The translations under genes and the position numbers were made by a program. DNA of 64,000 nucleotides from Lantana camara (lineage: Eukaryota; Streptophyta; Magnoliopsida; Lamiales; Verbenaceae), in the NCBI GenBank assembly GCA_037501455.1, contig CM074861.1, forward strand, positions 35,294,001-35,358,000, written 5' to 3'. Under the pieces are notes generated by a model. It made no database searches. It saw nothing but the letters and a program-made list of their open reading frames with translations, and was not told the origin of the DNA. Numbering within the stretch: the stretch's first letter is position 1; each line of letters opens with the position of its first letter. Positions 35,310 through 46,839 of the stretch are shown piece by piece.

Positions 35310-36215
35310 GAATTAGTGAAACATCCGTAATATACCCCAATACTTTTCCTAAACCCCCCAATTGATTTTTTCCTTGTTTTAAGGATCAATTATTCATGAA
35401 AGTTTTCCTAAACACCCCCTCCCCCCCCAATTCGCGTAAAAAGACTAAAATGTCCTTAATAAAATATGTAAAAATACCCTCATGCCCCTTTCTTCTTCTT
35501 CCTTCTTTTTTTTTTTCCTTTTCTTCTTCTGGCGTTTTCTATTGAAAACGCAGGTTTTCCGGCGGTGGCGGCGCGCAGTATTTGGCCACTTTCCGGAGAT
35601 GGGACCTACGTGTTTTAACTCATTTCGACGACGCGACTTCATTGGTAGCAACCACGTCTCATGAAAATGACCGGAGAAGACCGCAGAAAGGTCGACCGAA
35701 ACCTGCAAATTTTCAATAGAAAATGGGAAATGGGTCTCTCCTTTCCGGCAATAATTTTCGACGTTTTTTGTATGGATCTTGAAGATCTCGACACGAAGAA
35801 ACCATTACAAGTGACAGAATCGATTTTCGTTAAGCGGTTTGGGAGTTATCGACATTTCTTTTTTAGATCTAAAATTCTTAGATTTGAAATTGGGGACAAA
35901 TGGTTTCGAATTTTGAAAAACTAATCGAAGATATGGAACGAGGACGAGGAGTACGTTCCCGGTGAATTTTTCGTGAATTTTTGGACCACCTCCGGCGGCA
36001 GTTGGCGGTGGTGGCAGCGGTGCTCCGACGAGCTTCAAGGATGAAGGAGATGATGAAGAAGATGAGGTATGGAGGAAGCAAAAATTGTGTGGAAAAAGTT
36101 AAAAAAAAATGAGGACAAAATAGACTTTTTAGGTGATTAGGGGTTTTAGGAAAAATGTATTGTATATTGGGGAGATTAAATGTATAAAATTTGAATTGGG
36201 GGGTTTAGGATAAAT
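35310..36215. mobile_element. Small non-autonomous element with captured LTR-like fragment
   Basis: TTTTCCTAAACCCCCCAATT at 35344 is inverted at 36194-36210 (AATTGGGGGGTTTAGGA), framing about 870 bases. The interior near 35870-36030 (GAACGAGGACGAGGAG, then CCGGTGAATTTTTCGTGAA, then GGTGCTCCGACGAGCTTC) parallels the solo LTR at about 28375-28500 (GAGCACGAGGAATCC, GGGTGAATTTTCGGGA, GGTGCTCCGGCGACCTTC). It therefore looks like a terminal-inverted-repeat element carrying a piece of retrotransposon sequence. Open frames inside (for example 35661-35924) have no recognised relatives. Element type and exact ends are uncertain. Confidence 0.5.
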
Positions 36216-36261
36216 AATAAGGATTGTTGGTCCCTATATTTAAGTGTCCCACTAAAAAAAA

Positions 36262-36390
36262 ATGGATTCGCTAGATTTTTCCACAACTCTTTAATAAATT
36301 AATAAAAGAAATTGGAGTCGTTGGAGATATCCCCGACTTCGATTAAAATATTCAAAAGTATTGGATTCGGGGAAGATCTCCACGACTCAT
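36262..36390. repeat. Cluster of three GAGTCGTGG-type hairpins
   Basis: Imperfect palindromes at 36262-36292 (GGATTCGCTAGATTTTTCCA...), 36314-36344 (GGAGTCGTTGGAGATATCCC...) and 36362-36390 (GGATTCGGGGAAGATCTCCA...). They are related to those at 8106-8286 and 35257-35287. Confidence 0.6.
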
Positions 36391-36764
36391 CAAAAAATAT
36401 TATTAAAACTAGTAAGTAGTAACTTTGGCACACTCATTGCGTGTGCAAATTAAAAAAATTTATCGTTTAAAATATATTTAAATTAATTTTTATATTATTA
36501 TATATTTTATTACTATTTCTAATATAATTATTAAATCAATATAAATAAATAGCATAAAAGAATAAAATACCAAACAACACTATCTTTGGAAAAAAAAAAA
36601 AGAAAAAGAATTGAAATGAGGTGAGAGAAAAGATAAGTTAAGAAAATGTAATAGAATAAATAAATTAAAAAAAGAAGAGAGAAAAATGTAAGAGAAGAAA
36701 ACGGATGAAAGATAAATAAATAAAGAAAGAGAGAACAACAAGACACCAGAACGGTTACTACTTG

Positions 36765-37517
36765 TAGGGGTGTACGCGGTCGGTTTCACTCGGTTTAGTG
36801 GTATAAAATCTACCGTACTTATTTTAGGCAGGTTCCTAATAACTTAAACCGGTTGCGGTTTAAATTTTATTATCAACCGAGAGATTTTGGTCGGTCGGTT
36901 TTGAAATTCTAATAGGCGGTTTCGCGGATTGACACTTAATAAAAAAAATATATATTTCAAACTGAAAATATATATAGCATTACTCAAACATTTCAAAGTC
37001 TCAAAATCAAAAATTTTGATATTACATCAAAAGCCTTGCAATTAGCCAATTATAAAAACTAACCAACCAAATAAAAAATGTATTTCAGTGAGGGTATTCA
37101 ATCTTCAGAAGTCATAATTCTCTAAAATTTACGAATATACTCATCATAATAATAGATCTGGAAAAAAAAAAAAAAAGAGTAATGATATATTCTGTAAATC
37201 TGCTTTGTAGATAAATATGTAGAAAGTGAATGCCTAAATTAATGAACTAAATACTGATGGATTATTCTTAGACTCTTATATAGTTATAAATAATTATAAT
37301 ATATACATATAATTTAATAATATATATATGTATATGGCGGGCGGGCCGGGTATATGGCGAGTGTAATCTTTTAAATCCGTCACCCGACCGAATCTTAGTG
37401 GGTGTTAAAATTTTAAACTATACAAAAAAAATTAAAATAAAAAATCCGACGGTTCACCGACGGATCGACTCGGTTCAGGAGGATTTTGCGGGTGATGCGG
37501 GTTTATGTTCACCCCTA
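36765..37517. mobile_element. Non-autonomous hAT element (753 bp), target duplication ACTACTTG
   Basis: Starts TAGGGGTGTACGCGGTCGG and ends GTTCACCCCTA. ACTACTTG lies on both sides (36757-36764 and 37518-37525). Subterminal CGGTTT and GGTCGG motifs repeat at both ends. No transposase frame is present. The terminus TAGGGGTG is close to that of the larger hAT at 31460, so a related transposase may have mobilised it. Confidence 0.9.
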
Positions 37518-37550
37518 ACTACTTGGATCTCTCGTTTATAGTATATACAA

Positions 37551-37690
37551 TCAGAGTCCTAGGAATCTACCAAGACTTGTTGTAAAATATTAAAATCCTC
37601 CAAAACGATACTATTTTATGAAAGTGAAATAAAATAAATATTATTTTGGAAAAAAATTCCCAAAATAGACAAGATGATAGTATTTCTTTT
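37551..37690. repeat. Right-hand hairpin and inverted copy of the 8036-8130 sequence
   Basis: A hairpin with GAGTCCTAGG...CCAAGACTTG is followed by CTATTTTATGAAAGTGAAAT and AATATTATTTTGGAAAAAAA. In reverse complement this reads as the 8036-8130 sequence, about three bases in four over some 55 positions by eye. Confidence 0.6.
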
Positions 37691-39050
37691 TTCCACCAAA
37701 TTCGGACTTACCGGACAAATTGAGATTTCCATTAAAAAAATACTAACAAGTGGGATCAATATTATACAAAACAAAAATTAGTGGGACTAAATGTGTATAT
37801 TTCAAAAAATAAAAAAAAGAAAGAGAATATTCATATAATATGTGACCAAATATGCATTTTATTATTATTATTATTATTATTATTAACCTTTCCTTGCTGT
37901 GCATTTGTTTGCTATTGGATATAAATATACCAACTTCATAATTTTAGATGAATCATGATTTAAGATTCTTTGTATCGTATGGTGTGTCTATATATATTTA
38001 TATCTACGTATGTGCGTAATATTTTTTATATCAAACTTAAATAAATCCAGATATTATTTCCATTATTATATTCGAAAAATAAATGGATAATGTCGAATAA
38101 ATCTCCACTTGGTCATCATATTTTTACTCAACTTCCTAATTGAGCATTAAATTTTTATTTTACTCCCCACATGTAGTATGAATATGATATAATATAATAT
38201 TTATATCCTATTATGTTGTATAAATTTTCACCACTCTCAAAACATGTTGTATAATTTTCGCATAATATGATACTAAAATGTTTTAATGTAGTATTTATAT
38301 CGTATTATGTAATATAAATTTTTGAAAAGTAAAGTAAAAATCTCTAAACTGATAGGGAGTTATTTAAAATTGTCCATTAATAGGAAGCGCATCATAAATA
38401 GAAACCACGTTATATAAGTCAGCACCTCGTTTTTCTCAACAAATTGAGTGTCAAACATAATCTGTCCCTCTTTTTTGAACAAAAGAGCCATTAATTATCA
38501 AGTCCAAGAGAAATTGACCTAATTGGTTTGTAATCTAATCTAATTAATTATGTCTATTAATATTGATTATTGACTAATGAAAAGACAAAGATTGATCAAA
38601 TTAAAATATACACTAAAAAATAACAAGCAAAAGAAAAGGAATCAGTTTTGGTGATTAGTTGTTGTTTAAAGACAATATTTCACGTGCGGCAGCTCCGTGA
38701 TTAGCTGCTCCGTAGACTCCCTACTTAATTAGCCACACACGAGTGAGCGGAATTAGTACCAACCACGTACATCATCACTAAATCACAATTATCTTCTTAA
38801 TTAAGGCTTAATGTAAAAGATTATCATTATGACTACAAAATTAAGCCTTGTTGTCGTAAAAGATTTTAAATTCGTTCATAATTATGAAGGCAACTTACTA
38901 AAACTCTGGCCATGGTGCTGAAGAAATAATGAAACTTTAGGGTTGCGTAGAAGCAACACCTCACTTCAATTTGCATCTTCATCCTTTTTTTATGTTTTAA
39001 CTTTCACAGCCTTTTTCTCATTTGTCTTTTGCTAAGCACGTTACATAATT
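37691..39050. other. Intergenic DNA with an ATT microsatellite
   Basis: No coding sequence recognised. (ATT)n occupies 37860-37885. Confidence 0.5.
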
Positions 39051-39066
39051 AGATAAGTACATTGAT

Positions 39067-39324
39067 GGTCGTAGGGCGTAGCTCAATTAGTTTTGGAGGG
39101 ACAGATTTGCTATAAGATACAAGGTTCAATTTTCATGGTTTGTAGTATGAGAGCTTTATTCTTGAATCCAATATGGACTTCGAGGGTGAACTCCTTATAG
39201 GCCGTGGGAGACACATCTCCCTTAGCGAACCGCTAAGTACTTGATTTACTTTCTCTCATCTACGTACTTTGTCGGGCCGGGGTATGGGGGCCTTTAAGGT
39301 TGGGAATTCAACCTTTTTGCTACA
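39067..39324 (+). mobile_element. tRNA-derived SINE-like element
   Basis: An internal A-box-like TAGCTCAATTAG (about 39079) and a B-box-like GGTTCAATTTTC (39123) are spaced as in tRNA-related plant SINEs. AGATAAGTACATTGAT (39051-39066) before it and AGATAAGTGTATCGAT (39325-39340) after it look like a diverged 16-base target duplication. The end TTTTTGCTACA is weakly T-rich. The call rests on promoter boxes plus flanking repeats; I cannot match it to a named family. Confidence 0.6.
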
Positions 39325-39340
39325 AGATAAGTGTATCGAT

Positions 39341-41799
39341 CGTGTCAAAAATCGTCACACCACATGACATTAAAAATACTAGTAGATTACTGACTTACCG
39401 TATATTATGCATGTATGCATACAAACACGACATATTATGAAAACAACTATATTGATTTTTTTATTAAAAGTTTTCGTTTAACAGGTCATAGGGTATCTAA
39501 CACGATATTTGATATAACACAATATTAGAATACATGAACATGTAAAACGTAAGAAAATAAACATATTAATTTTGCAATTGCATTTAATTAATTAACTTAA
39601 TTTGATACTTAACATGTGAAGTGAAACAGGATTATATCTGATTGTATTTGTTTTCAGTAATCAATTGTCAGAAAACATTGTCATCTTATGCAAAACTATC
39701 AACACTTCATCTTTTTATTAAAATATTTCAGAAAATCAAAAAAAAATATATATATAGAAAAAATTAGTCTGCAAATTACGCTAAACCGACAGCAAAAATT
39801 GGTTTCGACACATGGTACTTTCGCCCTTACTTTCTGCCTCTTTAAATTACTTTGGACTTAGGTTATGTTCCTGGGAACAATAATATCTTTAAACTTAGGA
39901 AAATTAATAATAAATACGGTTTAGATGACAAATTAAGTACTAAACATATGTATATGTCGCTATCCAATCATGCATGCATGCACCAAATTAAAATATATTA
40001 ATTTTCTTTTCACATTTGCATGATTGAGAGGCACTATCATTATGTAGAGGAAAAAGTTAATAGCCTTTTCTTATTTGTGGTTTCCTTACCCACCACCATT
40101 AATAAGCCTCCTTTTTCATAGTCTTTACTTAAAATAATGTTGTGTTTGGACCCCTGCTAGACCGAGACAGATATATCCTTAATTACCAATATAATTGAAG
40201 ATAAGTCATTTATTAATTAATTAATTTTTTGGTAACAAAAATTTACCTATTAGTATAGATTGAGCAAACACGATTAATGTCGTTACGTTGTTTAGAAGAA
40301 GAGACAGTTCAATATCACTGTCAAGTAAATTAAAAAATTGGGTATTTTGATGTTATGTTTTCGATTAAGAGTCGGCTCTGCTATCATTTATACATCATTG
40401 GTATATATAGGGATCATTTTTTTTTTAAATAATTAATGTAAAGTTAATTACATCCTCAAATCAAACGAGTTGGGAGAATAATATCTGAAATGGATCACAG
40501 TTTCACGAGTGTTGAACGTATTATGTTTGGTGAGTCAAAGTTGTGCTTCTCAACAATAAAAGATTGTTTCTTTCTTGCTCTTGTGAGTTGGGGAAGTGGA
40601 ATTAATAATAAGTATATCCCTAAAGCAGTAATAATTAATAATACTTAGGATTTGTATCTCAGGAATTATATTTTAATGTATGAACTTGATGATGTCCGAC
40701 CATCCTGACACGTGACTAGTTCAGTGGACAATACAAATTAAAGAAGTTCGGTGTTCTTCGAATAAGCGAACAGTCATAATAGTACAAACATAATTAAAAA
40801 ATTTGGGGGAATAATGCTTATATAACTCGATAAGAATAAACTTATGGAAGATCACATAGAATAAAGAATAAAGATTAATCTAACTTACCTAGGGAACTAA
40901 GTAGCAATGAAAAGAATTGAACCCTAAAAAATGACTCCGTTCTATAAAAACGGGACCTAAGTGGGGAGAATAAAGAACAGAGGTAGAGCATCGCTTAATA
41001 CGCATCAAACCTCCTCTCTGTTTCTTAAATATCTATCTATCAATATATATATATATATATATTTCATTTTTTTTTTTAGTTACTTTCACTTCATTATATG
41101 AATTGTTGGGACTACAATTGGTGGCATATAACGTACAATATTAGGATTAAAATTGAAAGAAATATATTAGGCGAATTGATAGAATTATTAAGTAAGAAAA
41201 TCTTTGATATTTTGGCATGATATTTTCTTTTTTCTAATCTTTTTGTAAAAATATGACGAGATAAAAAGAAAAAAAAAAGCAAAATAGATTCGAATACAAA
41301 AAGAAAAGGATAAAAGTGGATTTGTCCATTATATTTTTTGTGTGGATACGATAATTCATCAAATGCTTTGTCGGCCCATTGGACTCCCTATCCACAACCC
41401 ATAGAGGGCCCATATGTCTACTTCAATATTACTCATGTCCCTAAATCCCTAATTTATTCTTTCCAATATAAAGCGAAAAATCTCAGGGGACGATTCTCGA
41501 TTTGAATATGGAACAATTTTAAATTCTCGACTCAATTGTATCATTTGAAGAGCTTAATCAACGGTGTGATGTCTTGCCTTAGACCAAAAGAATATAAAAA
41601 TATATATAAATAAATATATGTGCGCCACTTATTAGTCTATAATTCTCGCGGTCCATGTCAAGCCAAATAATAAGAAAAATGTCCTATTTATGCTCGAAAA
41701 ATAATTATCCTGGCATTTTTTATTAATTAAGTTATTTTGAGAAATTGACGTAGAATATGTGTTAAATAAGAATGATTCCAAGTTGGCTGATCACACAAA

Positions 41800-41830
<31 letters not shown>

Positions 41831-42769
41831 TATTTTTTTTGTTTTTCTGATGAAAACTAAAAGCAATGTGTTCTTATTTGGATTCTACTATGGGCCTTAT
41901 AAAGAATGCTATTTAGGAAGGACAAAAGCTCTCTAATTCCAGCCCATTTACGCATGGCATAGTTTGACAGATGGATATTGAAATTTGGCCCAAAATGGAG
42001 TTCCAGGGCCCATACTGTAGGGCTGAAAACAACGACTTCAGCTGCTCAAATTAAGCTAAATAATTTTCTTATAGAGTAAAATGAACCCAAGCCATAATCG
42101 AGTAGTGTAAATTAGTAGTTCGTCATTATATTATCTTAATTAACGGTCTCGTATTCAAGTCACTAAAAACACGTGCCTCTCATTGTTAGGGAGAGTTAGG
42201 TGTTCAGTGCGGAAAATAAAAATTTTCAGCTTAATTAATTAAGTGAAACTAATTAAGTAAAATAAAAACTTTTTTTTCCTCGATAAGGCGTCTAGAAATC
42301 TTTTTTTCCTCGATTCACTTAAATAATAATAATCAAACTTATCTAGTCCAAAGAATGCACAAGCTTTATAACAATTTTTATATACAATCTTTTCTTAATT
42401 ATTAGTAACCGTTGCAATTGCAATAAGTGATGCACGGATAAGACATGATATAATACGAATTTGACGATACGATTTTTTTTTTTTTTTTTTTCTGAATCCC
42501 CTATATGAGAAGTATCGAACACAATATCCAATGCGAGGTGAAATCACAAAATAATATTTTTATAAGTATCCGTATTCTATAGTTTGCAACCCTAATCGAA
42601 GATTCCCTTAAAAAAATGGAATGCCGGTCAACAAATCATAATAAGTTGCGGAATCAAATATCCGTTAGTTAATAGTATCTCAAATTTAACCTAGATTAAT
42701 TAGACGAAGTACTTTCGATATCTATAGCCAATTAATAATATGAACACATCAAAATATTAAAAGGTGGTA
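39341..42769. other. Intergenic DNA, no gene recognised
   Basis: AT-rich, with (AT)n tracts at 41043-41061 and 41808-41833 and poly-T near 42473-42491. A stretch near 42110-42180 contains a weak B-box-like GGTCTCGTATTCAAGTC but no A box or borders. The 300 bases nearest 42769 should include the HD-Zip 3' UTR. Confidence 0.45.
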
Positions 42770-44927
42770 CTAATGCTGACAAGCGGCCGACTGCGGTCGG
42801 GGTAGGAGAAGAGGCAACCTGGTGTTGGTGGCCGTGGAACCGTCATTGTGGCCGAGGGTGGCAGTGGTGACACGCTCGCAACGAGGGCACATCGTGAGGG
42901 TTGACGGCGGAGTGGGGTGGCGGCCTCCGTGGTGGCCAACTTTCATGGCCCGGAGCTCCTCCACCTCTTTTTGTAATACCCGGTTTTGCTCAGTCAGTGA
43001 TCCGAACCATCTTTTCAAGTACTCGAACTCCATTTCTGTTTGCTTCAGCTTGCTTCTGTGTAAGTTAATATATACAAATAGTTATACTTGGTTCATCAAT
43101 AAAGATTATATTGGGGTTAAGTGTAATTTACACCAAACCCTTGTATTATATGTAAATAATGAGTATTTATGAGAAAGTTAAAATTTTCTCACAACCATTG
43201 CTTTTTATGACCTATATCAGGAGATATTATAACATTTGAGATTAAAAAAATGTGATATTACATAACAAAAAGGAATATAATGCTAGTTTAACTAGATATT
43301 TCGTTTTCAAGTTCTCGAAACACAACTATCCTGACTAGAAAGAATTAAAAGATTTAGTGATCTGACTTAATTCGTTCTGATACATGATGTCAACAAAATA
43401 TATGTCATAATAACTATACATTACTGACCGAACCTAATAAAATCGATCAGATCCTAATTACATGACCTAGCTAATGTTTAATTAATTAATATTATTCTTT
43501 TATAATCTATTCAATTTTATTCATACTGAAAGGATCGTTTGTTTTGTTTGTTTCTTGATAAGGATGTGGACAGTTTGATGCACATAATAAAGTGATGATC
43601 ATGAGATGGCAAATATATATATACTTTTTTGGAAGAAATAAAGCTGAAACGTGAAGTAAATGGTTTGCTTAAAAATTTCAGAACAAATTAAATAGCAACA
43701 TAAATTGCATTAAATGAACATACTTAATTCAAGTACACATTTTGCAGATTTGCTGGAGACATACATACAAAGGGACGTACGACATGAATATCAGTAAATA
43801 CTCTCTGCTTTCCATGTAATTATTAACTTAGACAAATTAGCCTCAACTTCATAAATATATATATACATCCACTTCATTTATTTTTTAAATCGAAACATAT
43901 TAGAAAAAGAAGGCCAACAAAACCTTCATTGTTTCATTTTAGGTCAGGATTTTGTAAGATTTCTTCGTGGAATTAATATAGCGATCCCACGGAGACGTTA
44001 AATGTAAAATTCTAAGACATACAGACCCGATTCAATTGGGCGAACTCAACAAATTATTTGTTATACAAATATAAAACAATCTCCTCTCTCGTCGTACTAG
44101 TTTGGTTCTCTTTCATAAGACAAGAAATAAGTAAATGACACCAAATTCCAAACGTTGTAAAATAAAGTATATTCGTACCTTGCTCTACGGTTTTGAAACC
44201 ACACCTCAACTTGTCTAGGTTTTAGCTTTAATTGCAGTGCTAAACCCTCCTTCTCTTTCTGCATATCATGATCAATAATCATTAATTTTCTTAATTTCTC
44301 CAAAATTAATCAAGAAACAATGTTCAAAAGTATTAATAAATCTTTTACAGGGTTTAATGTGTGATTTAATCTGAAAGTTTCTTCAAGAAGACGGGATTGT
44401 TCTTTAGTTAGACGTAGTTTCTTCCGTGGGGCTGGACCTCCATTGGAGCTCTCATCTTCTTCCTCCATGCATTCATCTTCTGTTCCTGAGGAAGGCACTT
44501 GATTCATGTCAAGCAGCTCCTTCATGGTGCTGCTACCATGATTAATTTCCCCTATAATCACATATAATTAGAAATATATAATATTCAACGTACCTATATT
44601 AATCTTGATCATAATTAAAGGTAACACGTTGAACTGAACATATAAGGAAATTATAAAGAAGAAAGACACAGAGGATAAATTTCAGTCCATATATAGACGA
44701 AATCATGTATTCTTGGTAAACGGAGCTTGAATCTCCTTAAAAAGAGCGAGGTATATATGAATCTCGTCTTGTATTTTTAGTCTTTCACCAACATACATTT
44801 AATATATGTGTGTGTGTATACGTACAGGTAGTTTCTTACCAGAAGGGAGGGAAGACGGAGAGAAAGAGAAGCCTGGCATGGCTATGGATAGCTCCAAACA
44901 CGAAGAATTATTACGAAAACCCTCCAT
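42770..44927 (-). CDS. ATHB17: Class II HD-Zip transcription factor, ATHB17/18 type
   Basis: Homeodomain-leucine zipper DNA-binding protein. Four coding exons on the minus strand with GT-AG borders: 44927-44840, 44551-44349, 44258-44179, 43055-42770, joining in frame to 218 codons plus stop. The N-terminus has an EAR-like LELSI (11-15) and [10 protein letters not shown]. Residues 52-66 are acidic. The homeodomain spans about 71-128 ([18 protein letters not shown], then [16 protein letters not shown]); introns fall inside it after NP and within the last Arg of RRAR. A leucine zipper follows ([20 protein letters not shown], then VEELRAM), then the class II signature CPRCE at 180-184 in [12 protein letters not shown]. 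The CPRCE form and [13 protein letters not shown] match ATHB17/18 better than HAT1-3/HAT22 from memory. Class II members are mostly repressors linked to light, shade and stress growth. Start chosen as the first ATG giving the conserved N-terminus. No defect seen. Confidence 0.94.
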
Positions 44928-45010
44928 GGAAGACGATTTTTTATTTGCAGACAAGATTTCAGGTGTGGGGTTCTAACTATAACAAGACCCTTGAGCGTGC
45001 GTGTGTGTGT

Positions 45011-45253
45011 ATATATATATACACATACATCAATTGAGATAGAGAGGACAAAAAGTAAATGTGAAAGGGAGAAAGGGAAATGGCAAAAGGTCATAAACCT
45101 AATGAAGGAGTTGTTGAAAGAGAAGAGAGAGAGAGATCATTAATGTGGTGATACATAATCAAGAATTAGACATTAATGGAATTTCATTTTCTTGGTGGAA
45201 TGTGGTACTCCTCAAGTCAAAGAGAACGACACCCGTTCGATGCGTGACACGTG
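45011..45253 (-). promoter_or_regulatory. HD-Zip promoter: TATA-like run and G-box
   Basis: TATATATATA at about 45011-45020 lies about 85 bases upstream of the start codon on the minus strand. A perfect G-box CACGTG lies at 45248-45253, the core that bZIP and PIF-type bHLH factors bind, in line with light/shade control of class II HD-Zip genes. CA/GT and GA repeats occupy 44995-45010 and 45118-45136. Confidence 0.5.
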
Positions 45254-45259
45254 GACGGT

Positions 45260-45973
45260 CTCAATGAATGGGCAAAAATATAGTGTGTTTTATTGTTGGT
45301 TTGGATGTTAGGGTTGGGCGTGTGACAAAGGAGCAAAGGTCCCCTTGTATGAGGGGTACATGTCGGTTTAAAGGTCAGCTGCTGATATGATTGGTATAAG
45401 CACCTTCACCACCCTTAATGGTTAATGCCCTAACTATACATCATTTCATGTGTGTCTCATTCTCTGTGTTTTTTAGTGTGTGTGAAGATGATGAAGAGAC
45501 GAACAAACTTGATGTAGAGCATGTGGTATGTTCCATTATGTTGATCTGGTTACGTAATATTTGTTTGGTCTAACTGATCCTAAAAGTTAATAAATTAAGT
45601 GGGCCGAGGGTTGTTTGAGCGTTTAAGTTAGTAAGTGATTTAGTAATTAATTCATGTTGACGGTGAACAAGTTTGATATAATCGAGAATAGGGCCTGATC
45701 AAATCGTTATGCAGACCTGACTTGATCAAATAATATCAATTAAGTGATGAATGTTTTATATTTTCTTAGGTGATTTGTAAATGTGTGTAAGGAGATTAAC
45801 TAATTTTTAAATATTAGTTGTAATATACATTTGTTATATAATTGTATTGGTTAGATTTGACTAAATTACGCCTGAGACTTGAATTTTCCTTTAGTACTTG
45901 ATCGAGTTATTGCTTCATAATTTTTTGATGTCTTCAATCTGATGGTGTCCGATCAGGTAAGGGTCAAACTCCG
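45260..45973. other. Intergenic DNA upstream of HD-Zip
   Basis: No coding sequence or repeat recognised. Probably distal promoter of the HD-Zip gene. Confidence 0.4.
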
Positions 45974-45990
45974 ATCACTTTCTATTTTGT

Positions 45991-46822
45991 TGTGGTGGGG
46001 AAACAGAGGAGAAAGCTCAATGAGGGTCGCCGGAAAAGCTATGGGCTCTACCTGCTAGGACAAACACCAACAAAGTCAGAAGGCCAAGCTGGGGAAACTG
46101 GGGGTGATTCCCAGTTTGGCTCTCCGACGCTCAAGTCAGATAGTGATCTGAAAGAGAATGTAAGCAAAGGTATGAAGTTACAGTAATGGAGAATGCTTAC
46201 AGGGATGAAGAGGAATTCCCATATTTATAGTTGAGGGTCAGGGACCCTTTGGTAATTTACTTTGCGTGGTCCTGCCCTATTGTTGCCCTAACACGTGTCG
46301 CAATGAGGAGAAACCTAGGAGGAATCTCCTGCAAAAGTTGGTAAAAGTTAGTGTTTGCAACAGTGGTAGGTGCGTGGGCATGTACTGGTGTCAGAGAGCC
46401 GTTTTTAAGGTTGGTAACGAGGGCTGGAGGCACGCTCGTGTCAACTGAGATTGATGGACTTGGGGATCTGCATGGGGATTAGCGCCCAAGTAGTGCAACG
46501 AGGGTGAGTGGGACCCCTTTAATCAGTTATTGTACGAGAGTATGTCTGAAGGAACATGACGTTCGCTGATGGACCCATTAGAGCCATGGAGGCATTCATG
46601 GCAATGAAGTTGGCGCTCGTTAATGGGCCTTAAGCGAGGCGCTCGTTAGTGAGCCCGGGGTGACCATGTGCTTTATGAATGACGACATGCTTTATGCAAC
46701 CTTGTGTTAGTGATGGTTTGGGACGCTCGTAGGGGCTTATTTGGGGATCGTTGAATCCACCTGTCGTGCGTTGACCGTGTCATGTGTCAAAACGTGGGTC
46801 AAACGTATTTTACCCCATCACA
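45991..46822 (-). repeat. Solo LTR (832 bp)
   Basis: Termini TGTGGTGGGG (45991) and CCCCATCACA (46822) are inverted. In the minus sense it reads TGTGATGGGGTAAAATACG through CCCCACCACA. It has a TATA box TATAAATAT (46229-46221) followed by a leader containing AATTCCTCTTCATCCCTGTA, a typical LTR promoter layout. The flanks are unusual: ATCACTTTCTATTTTGT (45974-45990) and ATCACTTTATATTTTGT (46823-46839) are 17-base repeats with one mismatch, longer than an ordinary 4-6 base duplication. No internal region or second LTR is present. Confidence 0.75.
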
Positions 46823-46839
46823 ATCACTTTATATTTTGT

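Noticed and set aside
39067..39140. A functional tRNA gene
   Set aside because: The A- and B-box-like motifs are present, but no cloverleaf with paired acceptor and anticodon stems can be drawn. SINE is the better reading.
42110..42180. A second SINE (B-box-like GGTCTCGTATTCAAGTC)
   Set aside because: No matching A box, no tail and no flanking duplication could be found.
45992..46186. A 64-codon frame starting MVGKQRRKLNEGRRK
   Set aside because: It lies within the 832-base solo LTR, antisense to its TATA box, and begins at the LTR edge.
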